Shown piece by piece: positions 22,090 to 35,972 of a DNA stretch of 64,000 nt. The translations under genes and the position numbers were made by a program. The DNA lies in contig OY997593.1 in assembly GCA_963921825.1 (NCBI GenBank), positions 39,199,111 to 39,263,110 of the forward strand, given 5' to 3'. The DNA comes from Erodium maritimum (lineage: Eukaryota > Streptophyta > Magnoliopsida > Geraniales > Geraniaceae). Numbering within the stretch: position 1 is the stretch's first letter; every line of letters begins with the position of its first letter. The notes under the pieces were generated by a model that saw only the letters and a list, made by a program, of their open reading frames with translations, made no database searches and was not told the origin of the DNA.

Positions 22090-23370
22090 GACTTTTTTTC
22101 CAGGGGTAGCCATCGACAATATCCATTATCTGAAAATTCCACTAATGGATTGTTTAGAACTTGAGTTTTAAAAGTGACTATAGCTTCAGAGGTAGTGCAA
22201 AAAATTACAAGAAAGAGATGTGTATAAGCAAAATGAGGTCAAAGACTTGATATGTTTTGTGAACAAGAACATAAAATACAAAACTTTTTACGGGTTGTGA
22301 TCATTATCATCAAGTGTACGAAGATTCTATGACCTTCACCGTATGACCTATAAGTTTTGAGTTGGAATGGAGATCCGTGGAGAAACCTGACCCTCTTGTC
22401 CTCCCTATCAGAGAAATCATTATCTATATTGGCTTCCAGTTCTAAGGCCTGATTAACCTCTAACTCCAAATTATCAAACTATTCTGCTACCAAATCATCA
22501 GAGATTAAAGCCTTAAGTCCCAAGGCTTTGCAATAATCCCAAGTTCCTGCTCCTCCAGGTTTGAAAGTCTGAGAATCCTTAAACCATATTTAGAGACAGA
22601 TGCGATGTTGCTGGTACTAAGGGGCACTTTTGCTTTTGATCGTGTGTTTTAAGCAACATTTGTAGAGGTTCTCTTCTTCTTACTATTTGTCCCTTTGTGC
22701 TTAGGAGTAGACTGTACAAAATTAGAACTCAAAGTAATTGGATTTGAATTAAGAGTTTCCTCCAAATTTGAAAGGTTAAGAGGAGGTGTCATGTCACGCC
22801 CCAAATTCAGTAGAACCGAACCCGAGACGCGAACGGTAAAACCATAAACCATTTTCAAACCTTTTAAATAAATTGATTAAAATCACCATTTAGTTAATCA
22901 AAATAACAATTTACAACTCAAAAGTACGTCCAAACAAGCGGACAAAAGACATGGCGTACGTCGCTAAACTCAAAAGGAAACTCGGACTCCCGCTCCCAGC
23001 TCTTCAAGCTTCGAGAGCTCACCTAGTCCGTCCCGCGACCAGTACCTGTAGGAAAACCAGCTAGGGGTGAGCGTTCGCTCACCACCACGGATACCAGACT
23101 GACTACGGCATACTAGCAGACAATGCCAGAAACACCAACAACAAACCAAACACCGGGGACTACTATCCCCAACTCAAGTAACTCGACTGACACACGAACT
23201 GTTACTATCCCCAACCGACTCAACACTCGGACACATATTGTAGACCCGACACAACGATTTCGACTTCCTCCAAAGACACGAAAGATAACCACGCAACACC
23301 CAAGATCACAAAGGATCGCACACCAAAAAAGATCGCAAAGGATCGCACTCCAGCTGCTTAGTACCCACAC

Positions 23371-23543
23371 ACTTTTCCCGACACGACGGTCGGATCAGGC
23401 GGTCGACATGTCGCACTTTTCCCGACGCGGCGGTCGGATCAGGCGGTCGACCGGTCGCACTTTTCCCGACGCGACGGTCGGATCAGGCAGTCGACCTGTC
23501 GCACTTTTCCCGACACGCAGTCGGATCAGGCTGTCGACCTGTC
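23371..23543 (-). repeat. 44-bp tandem repeat, four copies, in the solo LTR
   Basis: Each unit has the form CACTTTTCCCGACGC followed by GGTCGGATCAGGCGGTCGAC. The sister LTRs have this GGCGGTCGACC word once. Confidence 0.85.
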
Positions 23544-23589
23544 ACACCCCAACCTCAGGCAACCACAATCACAAGCAAAGTTCAACCAC

Positions 23590-23990
23590 AGCAACAACAC
23601 CGGTTTAACACTCCACGGGAACTCATGGCCACCCAAGACACCAACAGTGAAACACGGGTTCAACAACCCCACGGGCACTCATGGCCACCCAAGACATCAA
23701 CAGTAACTCACGGGCTTAACAACCCCACGGGCACTCATGGCCACCCAAGACACACCAACAGTAAAATACGGGTTTAACGACCCCACGGGAACTCATGGCC
23801 ACCCATGACACCAACAGTAAAATACGGGTTTAACAACCCCACGGGCACTCATGGCCACCCAAGACACACCAACAGTAAAATACGGGTTCAACAACCCCAC
23901 GGGCACTCATGGCCACCCAAGACACACCAACAGTAAAATACGGGTTCAACAACCCCACGGGCACTCATGGCCACCCAAGACAAAAACAAT
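23590..23990 (-). repeat. About 57-60 bp tandem repeat, seven copies
   Basis: Units carry ACGGGTTTAACAACCCC, ACGGGCACTCATGGCCAC and CAAGACACCAACAGTAAA. Small length and base differences separate the copies. Confidence 0.85.
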
Positions 23991-26341
23991 ACAATCAACC
24001 TCCGGGCATAACCAAATGCCTCCAGTAATTCTAATATCAATATGTTCACTGCTCCTACGACACTACTAAGTGCCACATGCTTTTCTATTGTTCGATACGT
24101 TCCCGTATCATACGACACCACCCGGTGTCGCCTGCCTTTCTATTGTTCGATAAACTTACTTAACCCACGACACCCAAGTGTCACATGCATTTCTACCGTT
24201 AACTTCCCCTAGTCAGGGCCGAGATCCGGCTACTTTTCCCTACCTCGTAAAGCTTTCCCCAAAAGTTCACAACCAAGCTCCGGCGTGCTCACGATCACTC
24301 CCCTAGCTTTCCCTTTCCGCGGTCCTCGGTACGATCTATCAAGATCACAATTAAACACTTCTTAAGTTTGCAGAAAAAGCTGAATTTTAATACACTTGAC
24401 GCCCAAAAGCAACCCCGACAATGTCGATCACTCCCAAACTTCCCAATTACTCGACATTGTCGATAATGGGCTCGGTAAAGCCCAATTCGCCCGACATGGC
24501 GAGTCTGCCCGGGTTTTGAAAACGCCCTTCCGGGGTTCCGAAAATTCCTGTTTTCGTTTCTACGGTCTTAGAATAATTCAAGGGTTCCAACGCAATTGAC
24601 GGAATCAATTTCTGACTTCCGAGCAATTTAATTAGCGTTTAAAGTTTCTAAACCCGTCATTTGCAACTTTCACAATTTAACTCCAAAATTCGTTCCGGGT
24701 GTGGATTAACGACTTGGGGAACGTCCTACACCACCCGAACACGAAAACCCGAGACCCGAGCATGTGGGCCCCACTCGGCCATCAAGGGACGTGGGTGGCT
24801 TGGGCCGGTTTTGGGCCGTTCACCACCATGGTGGCCGGCCCTAGCTCCGGCCAGCCACCCTCCCCCCCCAACTCCGGCAGCCACCATACACGGTGGCCGG
24901 AGCTCCCCCGAGCCTCCGGTCACCGGAAAACGTTCGTCTTTCACTCCAAAACGTCTCCAACGAACCCCACACCTCAACTCATCCATATTCTACTCGTTTT
25001 AACCCAAACCCTAAACTTTAAACGTACCAAAACGAAAATCGAAAGGGTACTCACCGTAGGGAATGACGATGGGAGCTCTATTCCTTGATCGTTGAGACGA
25101 TCTACCGGTTTGATCGTCGGGAAAACCCTAAACTCCAAAAGCTTCTTCTCTTTTCTCTCCTCCTCTCTTATTTCTAACTCCCTTTCTCTCTCTAAAAACT
25201 CTCTTCTTTTTCTATTTTTTTCTCCTTCTTCCAAGCATGCCCCCCCCCCTTTAGGGTCTTCTCTTGTTGTCCCAAAAACCTAACACCACCACTTGTTTAA
25301 CAAGTGGCAAGTGTGTCTCACACCTTTTGGAAAATATCTTCTAGATTTTTTTCAGTCAGATTCGCGAAATTCGGCCGTCTCGGGCCCCGAACGGGCACTT
25401 TTTCCAAGAAATTACGAAACTGCACGAGCTACAAGGAAACGGCTCAACTAAGACCGCTGTGACGACGGCTAAGCTTTTTGGATCCAAAACGGCCCTTGAA
25501 CGGATCAAAACGTCGCTCGGTTGACTTTTCCAACAAAAAGTTAACCTTTCCCAAATTTGTCAGAAAGTTGCCCTGAGTTCCCCGGAACTCACTTTGGTCG
25601 ATATCGGAGTCAACTTAAGTCCGGTATGACCCTCGGGGTCAAATTTAGGTTCATTTAAGTGTCTGTCCAATTTTTTAAAATTTTCCTGTTTTTCGCCGAT
25701 TTGAATGGCATTGACCGGGAGCGGTTCTTACATGTCAGAAATTTGGGACCAAAGTGTTAATCTCATTAATGTCAACACCTTCCAATGTGCCTCTTAGTCC
25801 TTGTATTTCCTGAACCATCCCATCTCCTCCAGCAATTGGGGTTTGTTACTGAATCCTCAAAGTTCCCTGAGCACAAACCACATTTGTCTGAACATTGGCC
25901 AAAGTGACTTAGTTTTCTTCCCCAAATGAGTCCAGAGCAATCAGAGCTTCTTTGAAAGAAATAGAAAGATTATTTTCTGAAGATGGAAAGAGAGTCTTGT
26001 TGCAAATCTTCAAGGTATCAGAGTGCTCCAAAGCAGGAAATTCCAGGGCTAACATACCCAGATTTTGAAACACAATATGAGTTGAATGAGGAGGGACTAG
26101 ACTCAAATCTCCACCAACATCATTAAGTTTCTCCAATTCAGCAGTTGCATTAATTCCTTTAATTGTTCATTCTTCTGATCTATCAACAACCTCCATAACT
26201 GTCTCTGTAGTAGGAGTCACAATAAATTCACCTAATAACGAATTTTCGGACATGGTATGCTCAGAGGCAGATGAATCAGAAAAGGAAATAACCAGGACAC
26301 TGACATTAGGCATCACAGAAATATCCACTGAACATACCATT

Positions 26342-28702
26342 TGTCACGCCTCGAATTCGGTAAGACCGAACCCGGAACGCGAACGGTGAAACAATAAAAC
26401 AATTTTCAAACATTTTAATAAACCTCTTTAAATCAACACTTAAGTTAAACAAAAACGATAGTTTTGCAGCGGAAAATACGCTCAAAACGATGTACAAACG
26501 AGCTACAAGGTACGTCACTAACTACCCAGAGACCCGGACTTCCGCTCCCAGCTCTTCAAGCTTCGAGGGCTCTCCTAGTCCGTCTCACGACCAGTACCTG
26601 CAGGAAAAGTAGCAGGGGGTGAGCATTTCGCTCACCACCACGGATACCGGGTTGACCACGGCATACCAGTAGAAATGCCAGGAACCCGACAACAACAACC
26701 CCGGGGACTACCACCCCAAAAACACAATTTAGACTAACTGTCACGCAATACAACTGTTAAACTTTCCCAACCATCTCAAAACCCGGACACGTGATGTAGA
26801 ACCGACACAGCAGTTACGACCTCAACCAAATACGCAAATAATAACCACGCAACACCCAAGATCACAAAGGACCGCACACCAGCTACTTAGTACCAATCGC
26901 TAACTGGCTGGGCTTGAGCCTGCCCCACGCAACTTTCCCCGACACGCAGTCAAGCCAGGCGGTCGACCTGTTCGCGACATATACAACAATTTTCCGATAG
27001 CTAGTCGGAAGGGGAGCCGCCCTTCATCGCATAATAATGCACACTTTACCGATGGTTAGTCGGAAGGCTAGCCAACCCTTACGCGCGCGACCCCGTGGCA
27101 CCCTTTCTCGTCAGGAGGGCCCAACCTCCATGCAATCACAGTCATCACACAAGGTTCAACAAATAGCGACAATAATATAACGACTAACTACCCCTCAGCA
27201 AGACAGTCATCACAATACAGGTTTAACACCCCACAAGCACACATGGCCACCCACGAAACACAATCAGTAACATACGGGTTCAACACCCCAAAGGCACACA
27301 TGGCCACAATCATAAACACAACAAGTTACTTAACCTATAGGCACGACTAAGTGTCCATATGCATTTCTATTGTTGGATAGGTTCACTCAACCTACGACAC
27401 CACCAAGTGTCACATGCAGTTCTCTTATTCGACAGGTTCACTTAAACTACGACACCACCAAGTGTCACATGCAGTTCTATTATTCGACAGGTTCACTCAA
27501 CCTACGACACCACCAAGTGTCACATGCATTTCTACTGATAACTTTCCCTAGTCAAGGCCGATATCCGGCTACTTTTCCCTACCTCGTAACGCTTCCCGAA
27601 CGTCCACGCTCAAGCTCCGGCGCGCTCGCGATCACTCGCCTAGCCTCCTCTTTCCGCGGTCGTCGGCACGATCTAACATGGTCACAAGTTAAAACACTTT
27701 TTAAATATGCATGCAAAACCAATTTCCACAATTTAATCCCATAATTCGTTCCGGGTGTGAATTATCGATTCGAGGATCATCCAAAACGACCCGAACACGA
27801 AAAAACCGAGGCAAGGGCAAGTGGGCCCCACACGGCCACAATGGAAAACGTTCCTTTTCGCCCCAAAACGTTCCTAACGAACTCCAATCCTTAACCCAAC
27901 CTTAATCAACCCATTTAAAATCAAACCCTAAAATTCAAACGTTCCAAAACGAGAAAACAACGGGTTCTTACCGTAGGCAACGACGAGGGGAGCTCGATTA
28001 TGCAAGAAAATGGACGATCCAACGGTCGGATCGTCGATAATATCCAAAATTCCAACCCTTTCTTCTTATTTCTCTCCTTCCCCTTCTCTCTCTTCTTTCT
28101 CTCTCCTCTTCCCTCTTTTTTTCTTCTGATTTGCCGTGTATCTCTCTTCCCTTTCCCTTTTATTTTGTTTAAAAAACTCAAACCCATCAAAATGACCAAA
28201 CTAACCCCACTTTTATCCCTTTAATCAAGGGTAGTCTTGTCCTTTCAACCTTCTTCCACCACATTTATGACATGTGTCAAGTGGGTCCCATTATTTAGAA
28301 AGATATCTTTGTAGATATTTTTCAATCAGATTCGCGAAATTCGGCCGTCTCGGGCCCCGTGCGGGCCTATTTTTCAAGAATTTACGAAACTTCGCGTTCT
28401 ACAGGAAAACGGCCCAAATAAGACCGCTGTGACGACGGCTAAGCTTTTTGGATCAAAATCGGGCCTCGAACAGACCAAAACGTCGCTCGATTGACTTTTT
28501 CGGCAAAAAGTCAACTTTTCCCAAATTGGTCAAAAGTTGCCCTGAGTCACCCAGAACTCACTTTGGTCGATATCGGGGTCAACTTAAGTCCGATATGACC
28601 CTCGGAGTCAATCTTAGGTTCATTTAGGTGTCTGTCCTAAAAATTTAAATTTTTCTGTTTTTCCGCCGATTTGACCGACGTTGACCGGGAGCGGTTCTTA
28701 CA
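26342..28702 (-). repeat. 3' LTR of the Tekay element
   Basis: 2.36 kb, closely matching the LTR at 33328-35972 but about 0.28 kb shorter. The same three-copy phrase lies at 27365-27535 and the hairpin at 26618-26636. Confidence 0.9.
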
Positions 28703-28730
28703 ATCTACCCCCCCCCCCCCTTAAAGGAAT
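28703..28730 (-). other. Polypurine tract of the Tekay element
   Basis: On the minus strand TTTAAGG is followed by a G-run and TAGAT just before the 3' LTR start TGTAAGAACC. The G-run is 14 bases long. Confidence 0.75.
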
Positions 28731-28734
28731 TTCG

Positions 28735-31700
28735 TCCGCGAAATTTAAAACAAACGTACCTCCAGAGTCGAATAGTAGGGGTACTTTGCGCGAACCTCAT
28801 CCTCGCGCTCCCAAGTCGACTCGGCCCCATGGTATCGCCACTATACCCGTACTAGGCGAATAACCTTGCCACGCATGACCTGCTCTCGTGTGTCCATGAT
28901 TCGAACCGGCATCTACTCATAAGAGACATCGTCAGCCACCGCGATATCTGCCCACTCAATGACGTGGGATGGGTCCGCATTGTACTTCCGCAACTGGGAA
29001 ACATGGACATTCCCAAGCTGCGGTGGTAGTGCATGTCGGTATGCAACTGCTCCCACTCTACTCAGACCTTGAAAGGCATGATATACCGCGGAGCTAACTT
29101 GCCTCCGTCGCGGTTGAAACATGCCAGTCCATTCTTCGGACTCACCTCCAGGGATGCATGGTCACCAACTACGAACTCGAGAGGTCGGCGCCGTCTGTCA
29201 GCATAGCTCTTCTGCCGACTCTGCGCGGTCTTCAACCACTCACGTTCCGGCTCGACCAACTCAGTCGCCTTTGGGCCAGTTCTAGACCTAGTAAACTCTT
29301 ATTCCTCACTTCTGCCCAGCACACGGGCGATCGACACGGCCTACCATACAACGCTTCGAACGATGCCATCTCGATACTGGCCTGAAAGATGTTGTTGTAG
29401 GCGAACTCGGCTAACCGCTCACGGAATCCATCGTGACGTGCTCCCATTTCCATTGTGCAACCGACAGTGGCTGCAATAACCCAGCGGGACGCTGATGTTT
29501 GGCTCTCACCTGCTGACAGTGAGGCACCGCGATACTAACTTTGCAACCGTTCTCCGCATCCCGCTCCACCAGAAATGTCGCCTGATGTCGCGATACATCT
29601 TAGTGCTACCCAAGTGCATTGTAAGACGCGAATGATGTGACCCTCGCATCACGTCGTCTCCGCAGCTACGCGGCACGAACAACACCCCTCGATACCGCAA
29701 CTCCCAATTAGCACAAAGATCCCAGCTCTCGGCGTCGACACCGCCGACAACTCTCTCCCGGATCTCTGTCGTCTCGACATCCTCAGCCTGCGCCTCCAAC
29801 ACTCGGGCAAGCAGTGTGGGCTGAGCCACCAATGAACACATGGCTGTGCCGTCAATAGCCTCCTCTAGCTCAAGCCCGAACGTGCCTCGCCCCTTCATCA
29901 TGTCCCACTCCCGGACTGATAAGCTAGCAAGGCCCAGAACCGACTTCCTACTTAGGGCGTCGGCAACCACATTCGCCTTACCCAGATGGTAGTGTAGCTC
30001 AAAGTCGTACTCCTCGAGTAGCTCCATCCATTGCCGCAAGCGCATGTTCAGGTCTCGTTGGGAAAAGATGTACTTGAGGCTCTTGTGATCCGAGAACACC
30101 TGAAATCGCTCGCCATACAGATGCTACCGCCAGCCCTTCACCACGAACACGACTGCTGCTAATTCCAAGTCATGGGAGGATAGTTGCGCTCGTGTGTCTT
30201 CAACTGCCTGGAGTCATAAGCAACAACTCTACCCAACTGCATCAGTACACAGCTCAGTCCTTCCCCAGACGCGTCACAATAGACCTCATACCCGACCTCG
30301 CGCTCTAGCACTATCAACACTGGAGCGGTAGTCAGACGAGCCTTCAGCTCCGTGAACGCACGTCCACACAAACCCGACTCCCTTGCACGTCAAAAGAGTC
30401 ATAGGCGCGGCTAGACGCGCAAAGTCCTGGACGAACCGCCGATAATATCCTGCCAGCCCCAAGAAGCTGCGGATCTCGAAGATGCTCGTGGGTCGCGCCC
30501 ACTTTGAAACCGCATCGATCTTCGCCGGATCGACCAGTATACCGTCACGGGATACAATGTGACCGAGAAATTTCACCTCAGCGAGCCAAAACTCGCACTT
30601 CTCCAGGTTGGCGTATAGCTGATGTGTGCGCAGCAGGGTCAGAACAGCCCTCAGATGCTCCTCATAAGCCGCCTCGTTCTGCGAGTAGATCAAGATGTCG
30701 TCTACAAACACCACCACAAATTGATCTAAGAACGGCCGGAATATACCTTTCATCAGATCCATGAACGCTGCAGGTGCGCTCGTCAGTCCAAATGGCATCA
30801 CCAAGAACTCGTAATGCCCATAGCGTGTCCGGAATGCCGTTTTTGCAAGTCCTCCTCCCGGACTCGCAACTGGTAATATCCAGATTGCATATCGATCTTC
30901 GAGAAGCATGTCGACCCTCTCAATTGGTCGAACAAGTCGTCAATTCTCGGCATCGGGTATCGGTTCTTCATCGTAACCCAGTTCAGCTTCCGGTAGTCTA
31001 TACACATCCGAAGCTCTCCACTCTTCTTCTTCACGAAGAGTGCTGGTGCTCCCCATGACGATGTGCTCGGACGGATAAACCCCTTCTCCCGAAGCTCCTC
31101 GAGTTGACGCTTCAGCTCGGTCATCTCTGCTGGCGTGAACCTGTAAGGCGCCATCGATATCGCTGCCGTTCCCGGCATCAGGTCAATCCTGAACTCCACC
31201 TCACGAGTTGGTGGCAACCCGCTCAACTCCTCCGGAAGGACCTCGGGGAACTCGCACACCACTCGCGGTAACTCTCGACTCTGCACGGCCGATACTTCCT
31301 CCACTGCGGACAATGTCGAAAGGAGAACTCCACTCCTACTGCCCAGAATACATGAAACTTTCGTGTTGCCTATTGACACCGTCACTTGTCGCCTGTATCA
31401 GTCGATATTGGCTCAGTACTTCGCCAGCCACCATTCTCAGGATCACGTTAAAGGCTGTCATTTCGTAAGTATCCTTCCCACGGATACACGCACAAGCTCA
31501 GTCGCTGTCGAACCTCACGGACCCTCGCAGTCTCTCTAAGACCTTTCTCCACTACCGTCGTCGTGCCCACCAACTCCGACATACCCGAATCCTCGAGGTG
31601 AGGACTCGATCCAGCATCAGGGCTCTTGAGCCCTCTCTCGAACCTCCTGTATCGGTTCGCTTCTCTAACTTCGCAGGCACGACAGACCCTAGTCAACACC

Positions 31701-31890
31701 ACATCACCCCAACCGGCGTGTCCAGACGCATGGGTGCACTCAACGGCTCTAAACTCAGCCCCAACATCTCAGCACAACTCGACGAAGCAAACGAGCGTGA
31801 TGCCCCGGTACCCAATAAAAATGACGCCCAAATCAGAGACCGAACAACTACTCCGATAGTCACACCGATAAGGTATAGCACAACCCTCAC
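28735..31890 (-). pseudogene. Gypsy pol and chromodomain region
   Basis: Reading downward: protease-like GASRSFASSS near 31800; reverse transcriptase with [21 protein letters not shown] near 31010 and [10 protein letters not shown] near 30690; RNase H with SDHKSLKYIFSQ and ADALSRKS (about 29950-30095); the integrase zinc region MHLGSTKMYRDIRRHFWW near 29600; an integrase C-terminal part with EFAYNN and [11 protein letters not shown] near 29370; and a chromodomain-like end with VRIMD, VWRYHGAESTWEREDE near 28800. All parts match chromoviruses. The region is broken. Confidence 0.85.
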
Positions 31891-31949
31891 ACGATCCTAT
31901 ATGCATTTACTTATAACTTTCCGCAACCAAACCAGTATTCGCTACTCGT

Positions 31950-33000
31950 CCCCTACTTCAAAGGCCTGCGGGAAAAGTAGTAAAGGGGATGAGCGTTCCG
32001 CTCACCTCCACGGATACCCGTTCGATTATGGCATACTAGTAAAGTATCAACAACTTACCAATATAAACAGGGCAAACAACTACCTCAAAACATGATACCA
32101 AACCGTCACAACTGCTCACGATATCAATACCTCAAATACTCGCTCACGTAAGGGAAACCTCGAATGGGGATTATATTCTCAACTAAGCAAAACACTATTG
32201 CTCACCATATCAACACCCCAATTACCCGATCACGTAGGGGAAACCTCAAAACGAGGATCATGTTCTCAACTAAGTAAAACACTATTGCTCACAATATCAA
32301 GACCCCAATTACCCGATCACACAGGGGAAACCTCAAACAACCCACTCACGTGAGGGAAACCTCAAACCACCCGCTCACGCGAGGGAAACCTCGAACACCC
32401 GCTCACGTGAGGGAAAACCTCAAACAACCCGCTCACGCGGGGGAAACCTCGAACACCCGCTCACGTGAGGGAAAACCTCAAACAACCCGCTCACGCGAGG
32501 GAAACCTCGAACACCCATTCACGTAGTTGAAACCTAGTTCGTATGGCGCCGCAGCGCATCAACCCTAACCCCTCTCCGTGGTGAGACCCTCACACCGAGG
32601 CGCTATATCACCACCATAGGTTATTGACAAGTCTCGAACCCACGATCTCACCCTTTAACACGGAACTTACGACCTCTACAAACACAATGCATGCAAGAGT
32701 ATCTTAATCTTCTCACACGACCCGCACCCTTGTGCGCCACACACGTTCGATCATAAACTTACCAAACACACACACAACAAACACACACAAATTCACGTCA
32801 CCCAAACTCAATCACAAGCCCACAAGGCCAACCAATTGTAAAACACACGCCCACAAGGCCAACCAATTTTAAACCACATGCCCACAAGGCCAACCAATTT
32901 TAAAACACCCGCCCACAAGGCCAACCAATTTTAAAACACACGCCCACAGGGCCTATTAGTTTAAAATTTTTTCTCATTTTCATCGAAAAACTCATTTTTG
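31950..33000 (-). repeat. LTR-like block and tandem repeats inside the Tekay element
   Basis: The part at 31975-32045 repeats the LTR phrase: GGAAAAGTAG, a TGAGC-GCTCA hairpin, CCACGGATACC and GGCATAC.AGTA. It is followed by about 29-bp repeats with CGCTCACGTGAGGGAAACC (32300-32530) and about 32-bp repeats with CGCCCACAAGGCCAACC (32815-32960). No coding sense was found. It occupies the place where gag would be expected. Confidence 0.6.
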
Positions 33001-33312
33001 ACATCACGTAGTTTCAACCCGGTCCAGGCGTCCCCGAACTACATCGTACCCACTTGATATCAGCACCGTCGTGTTCGACTACAGGGGCGCCCCTAAGTCG
33101 AGTCGCGACAGCTTAAAAAACGTTTCACGCAGCAGCACACAATCATTATGCCAGTATCAGCAATACTGCACATTCACACAACAGCAACCAAGGCTTAGGT
33201 CACTACGGGTCTACACACGGTTTCCGACTTGCGCAACCAACGCACGACGGGACTTTTAATGACTCAACTCTCCCCACCTAATTGATGTACAGTCCGAGGT
33301 GTGAAATCTCGA

Positions 33313-33324
33313 GCTCTGATACCA
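33313..33324 (-). other. Primer binding site, tRNA-Met type
   Basis: On the minus strand TGGTATCAGAGC lies three bases after the LTR end. This fixes the element's orientation. Confidence 0.88.
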
Positions 33325-33327
33325 AAC

Positions 33328-35972
33328 TGTCACGCCCCGAATTTGGTAGGACCGAACCCGGAACGCGAACGGTGTAACAATAAAACAATTTTCAAACATT
33401 TTAATAAACCTCTTTAAATCAACACTTAAGTTAAACAAAAACGATAGTTTTACAGCGGAAAATACGCTCAAAACGATGTACAAACGAGCTACAAGGTACG
33501 TCACTAACTACCCAGAGACCCGGACTTCCGCTCCCAACTCTTCAAGCTTCGAGGGCTCTCCTAGTCTGTCTCACGACCAGTACCTGCAGGAAAAGTAGCA
33601 GGGGGTGAGCATTTCGCTCACCGCCACGGATACCGGGTTGACCACGGCATACCAGTAGAAATGTCAGGAACCCGACAATAACAACCCCGGGGACTACCAC
33701 CCCAAAAACACAATTTAGACTGACGGTCACGCAATACAACTGTTAAACTTTCCCAACCATCTCAAAACCCGGACATGTGATGTAGACCCGACACAGCAGT
33801 TACGACCTCAACCAAATACGCAAATAATAACCACGCAACACCCAAGATCACAAAGGACCGCACACCAGCTACTTAGTGTCGGTCGCTAACCGGCTGGGCT
33901 TGAGCCTGCCCCACGCAACTTTCCCCGACACGCAGTCGGGCCAGGCGGTCGACCTGTTCGCGACATATACAACAATACTTTTCCGATAGCTAGTCGGACG
34001 GGGAGCCGCCCTTCATCGCATAATAATGCACACTTTACCGATGGTTAGTCGGAAGGCTAGCTAACCCTTACGCGCGCGACCCCGTGGCACCCTTTGTCGT
34101 CAGGCGGGCCCAACCTCCATGCAATCACAGTCATCACACAAGGTTGAACAAATAGCGACAATAATATAACGACTAACTACCCCTCAGCAAGACAGTCAGC
34201 ACAATACAGGTTTAACACCCCACAGGCACACATGGCCACCCACGAAACACAATCAGTAACATACAGGTTCAACACCCCAAAGGCACACATGGCCACAATC
34301 ATAAACACAACAAGTTACTTAACCTACAGGCACGACTAAGTGTCCACATGCATTTCTATTGTTGGATAGGTTCACTCAACCTACGACACCACCAAGTGTC
34401 ACATGCAGTTCTATTATTTGACCGGTTCACTTAACCTACGACACCACCAAGTGTCACATGCAGTTCTATTATTCGACAGGTTCACTCAACCTACGACACC
34501 ACCAAGTCTCACATGCAATTGTAATGATAACTTTCCCTAGTCAAGGCCGATATCCGGCTACTTTTCCCTACCTCGTAACGCTTCCCAAACGTCCATGCTC
34601 AAGCTCCGGCGCGCTCGCGATCACTCTCCTAGCCTCCTCTTTCCGCGGTCGTCGGCACGATCTAACATGGTCACAAGTTAGAACACTTTTTAAATATGCA
34701 GGCAAAACCGAATTTAATGAAATTGACGCCCAACAGTAACCCCGACAATGTCGATCACTCTCAAACTTCCCAATTACTCGACATTGTCAACAATGGGCCC
34801 GGAAAGGCCCGATTTGCCCGGCTCGGCGAATCTGCCCGGGATCAGAAAAACGCCCTCTGGGGCTCCGAAAATTCCCATTTTCATTTCTACGCTCCATAAA
34901 TAATTCAAGTGTTCCAACGCAATCGACGGAATCAAATTCCGACGTCCGAGCGATTTAATTCGCGTTTAAAGTTTCTAAACCCGAAATTTCCAATTTCCAC
35001 AATTTAATCCCATAATTCGTTCCGGGTGTGAATTATCGATTCGGGGATCGTCCAAAACCACCCGAACACGAAAAACTCGAGGCCCGGGCAAGTGGGCCCC
35101 ACACGGCCACAATGGTAAACATTCCTTTTCGCCCCAAAACGTTCCTAACGAACTCTAATCCTTAACCCAACCTTAATCAACCCATTTAAACTCAAACCCT
35201 AAAATTAAAATGTTCTAAAACGAGAAAAGAACAGGTTCTTACCGTAGGCAACGGCGAGGGGAGCTCGATTATGCAAGAAAATGGACGATCCAACGGTCGG
35301 ATCGTCGATAATCTCCAAAAGTCTAACCATTTCTTCTTCTTTCTCTCCTTCCCCTTCTCTCTCTTCTTTCTCTCTCCTCTTCCCTCTTTTTTTTTCTGAT
35401 TTGCCGTGTATCTCTCTTCCTTTTCCCTTTTATTTTGTTTAAAAAACTCAAACCCATCAAAATGACCAAACTAACCCCACCTTTATCCCTTTAATCAAGG
35501 GTAGTCTTGTCCTTTTAACCTTCTTCCACCACATTTATGACATGTGTCATGTGGGTCCCATGAGTTAGAAAAATATCTTTGTAGATATTTTTCAATCAGA
35601 TTCGCGAAATTCAGCCGTCTCGGGCCCCGTGCGGGCCTATTTTTCAAGAATTTACGAAACTTCGCGCTCTACAGGAAAACGGCCCAACTAAGATCGCTGT
35701 GACGACGACTAAGCTTTTTGGATCAAAATCGGGCCTCGAACAGACCAAAACGTCGCTCGGTTGACTTTTTCGACAAAAAGTCAACTTTTCCCAAATTGGT
35801 CAAAAGTTGCCCTGAGTCACCCAGAACTCACTTTGGTCGATATCGGGGTCAACTTAAGTCCGATATGACCCTCGGGGTCAATCTTAGGTTCATTTAGGTG
35901 TCTGCCCCAAAATTTTAAATTTTTCTGTTTTTCCGCCGATTTGACCGGCGTTGACTGGGAGCGGTTCTTACA
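33328..35972 (-). repeat. 5' LTR of the Tekay element
   Basis: Minus-strand TGTAAGAACCGCTCCC to GGGGCGTGACA, 2.65 kb, ending three bases before the primer site. It carries three copies of a phrase with TTCACT.AACCTACGACACC near 34370-34510 and the hairpin at 33604-33622. Confidence 0.9.

Larger units (their letters stand above)
22792..25732 (-). mobile_element. Solo LTR, Tekay-type Gypsy (diverged subfamily)
   Basis: Runs from TGTCACGCCCC to GGTTCTTACA with TSD TGTCA (22787-22791 and 25733-25737). It is related to the LTRs at 26342 and 33328 but is longer (2.94 kb), with two internal tandem arrays. The hairpin GGTGAGCG-CGCTCACC is at 23066-23083. No internal region remains. Confidence 0.9.
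26342..35972 (-). mobile_element. Del/Tekay chromovirus (Ty3/Gypsy) with both LTRs
   Basis: TSD CCATT flanks it (26337-26341 and 35973-35977). On the minus strand it reads 5' LTR (33328-35972), primer site (33313-33324), a non-coding repeat-rich block, pol, chromodomain, polypurine tract and 3' LTR (26342-28702). Protease, reverse transcriptase, RNase H, integrase in that order is Gypsy. The C-terminal chromodomain and TGTAAGAACC termini place it with Del/Tekay. It is broken, with several breaks, and no gag is recognisable. The LTRs differ by about 3% over the first 235 bp compared, mostly transitions, suggesting an insertion on the order of a million years ago at usual plant rates. Confidence 0.9.

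Noticed and set aside
22078-22110. CAGGGGCGAAACCAGAC as a DNA-transposon terminus
   Set aside because: It resembles known plant transposon ends, but no inverted partner or TSD was found, so it was not called.
32150-32530. Evenly spaced short repeats that suggest a CRISPR-like array
   Set aside because: The units are contiguous tandem repeats with no unique spacers, inside a plant Gypsy element.
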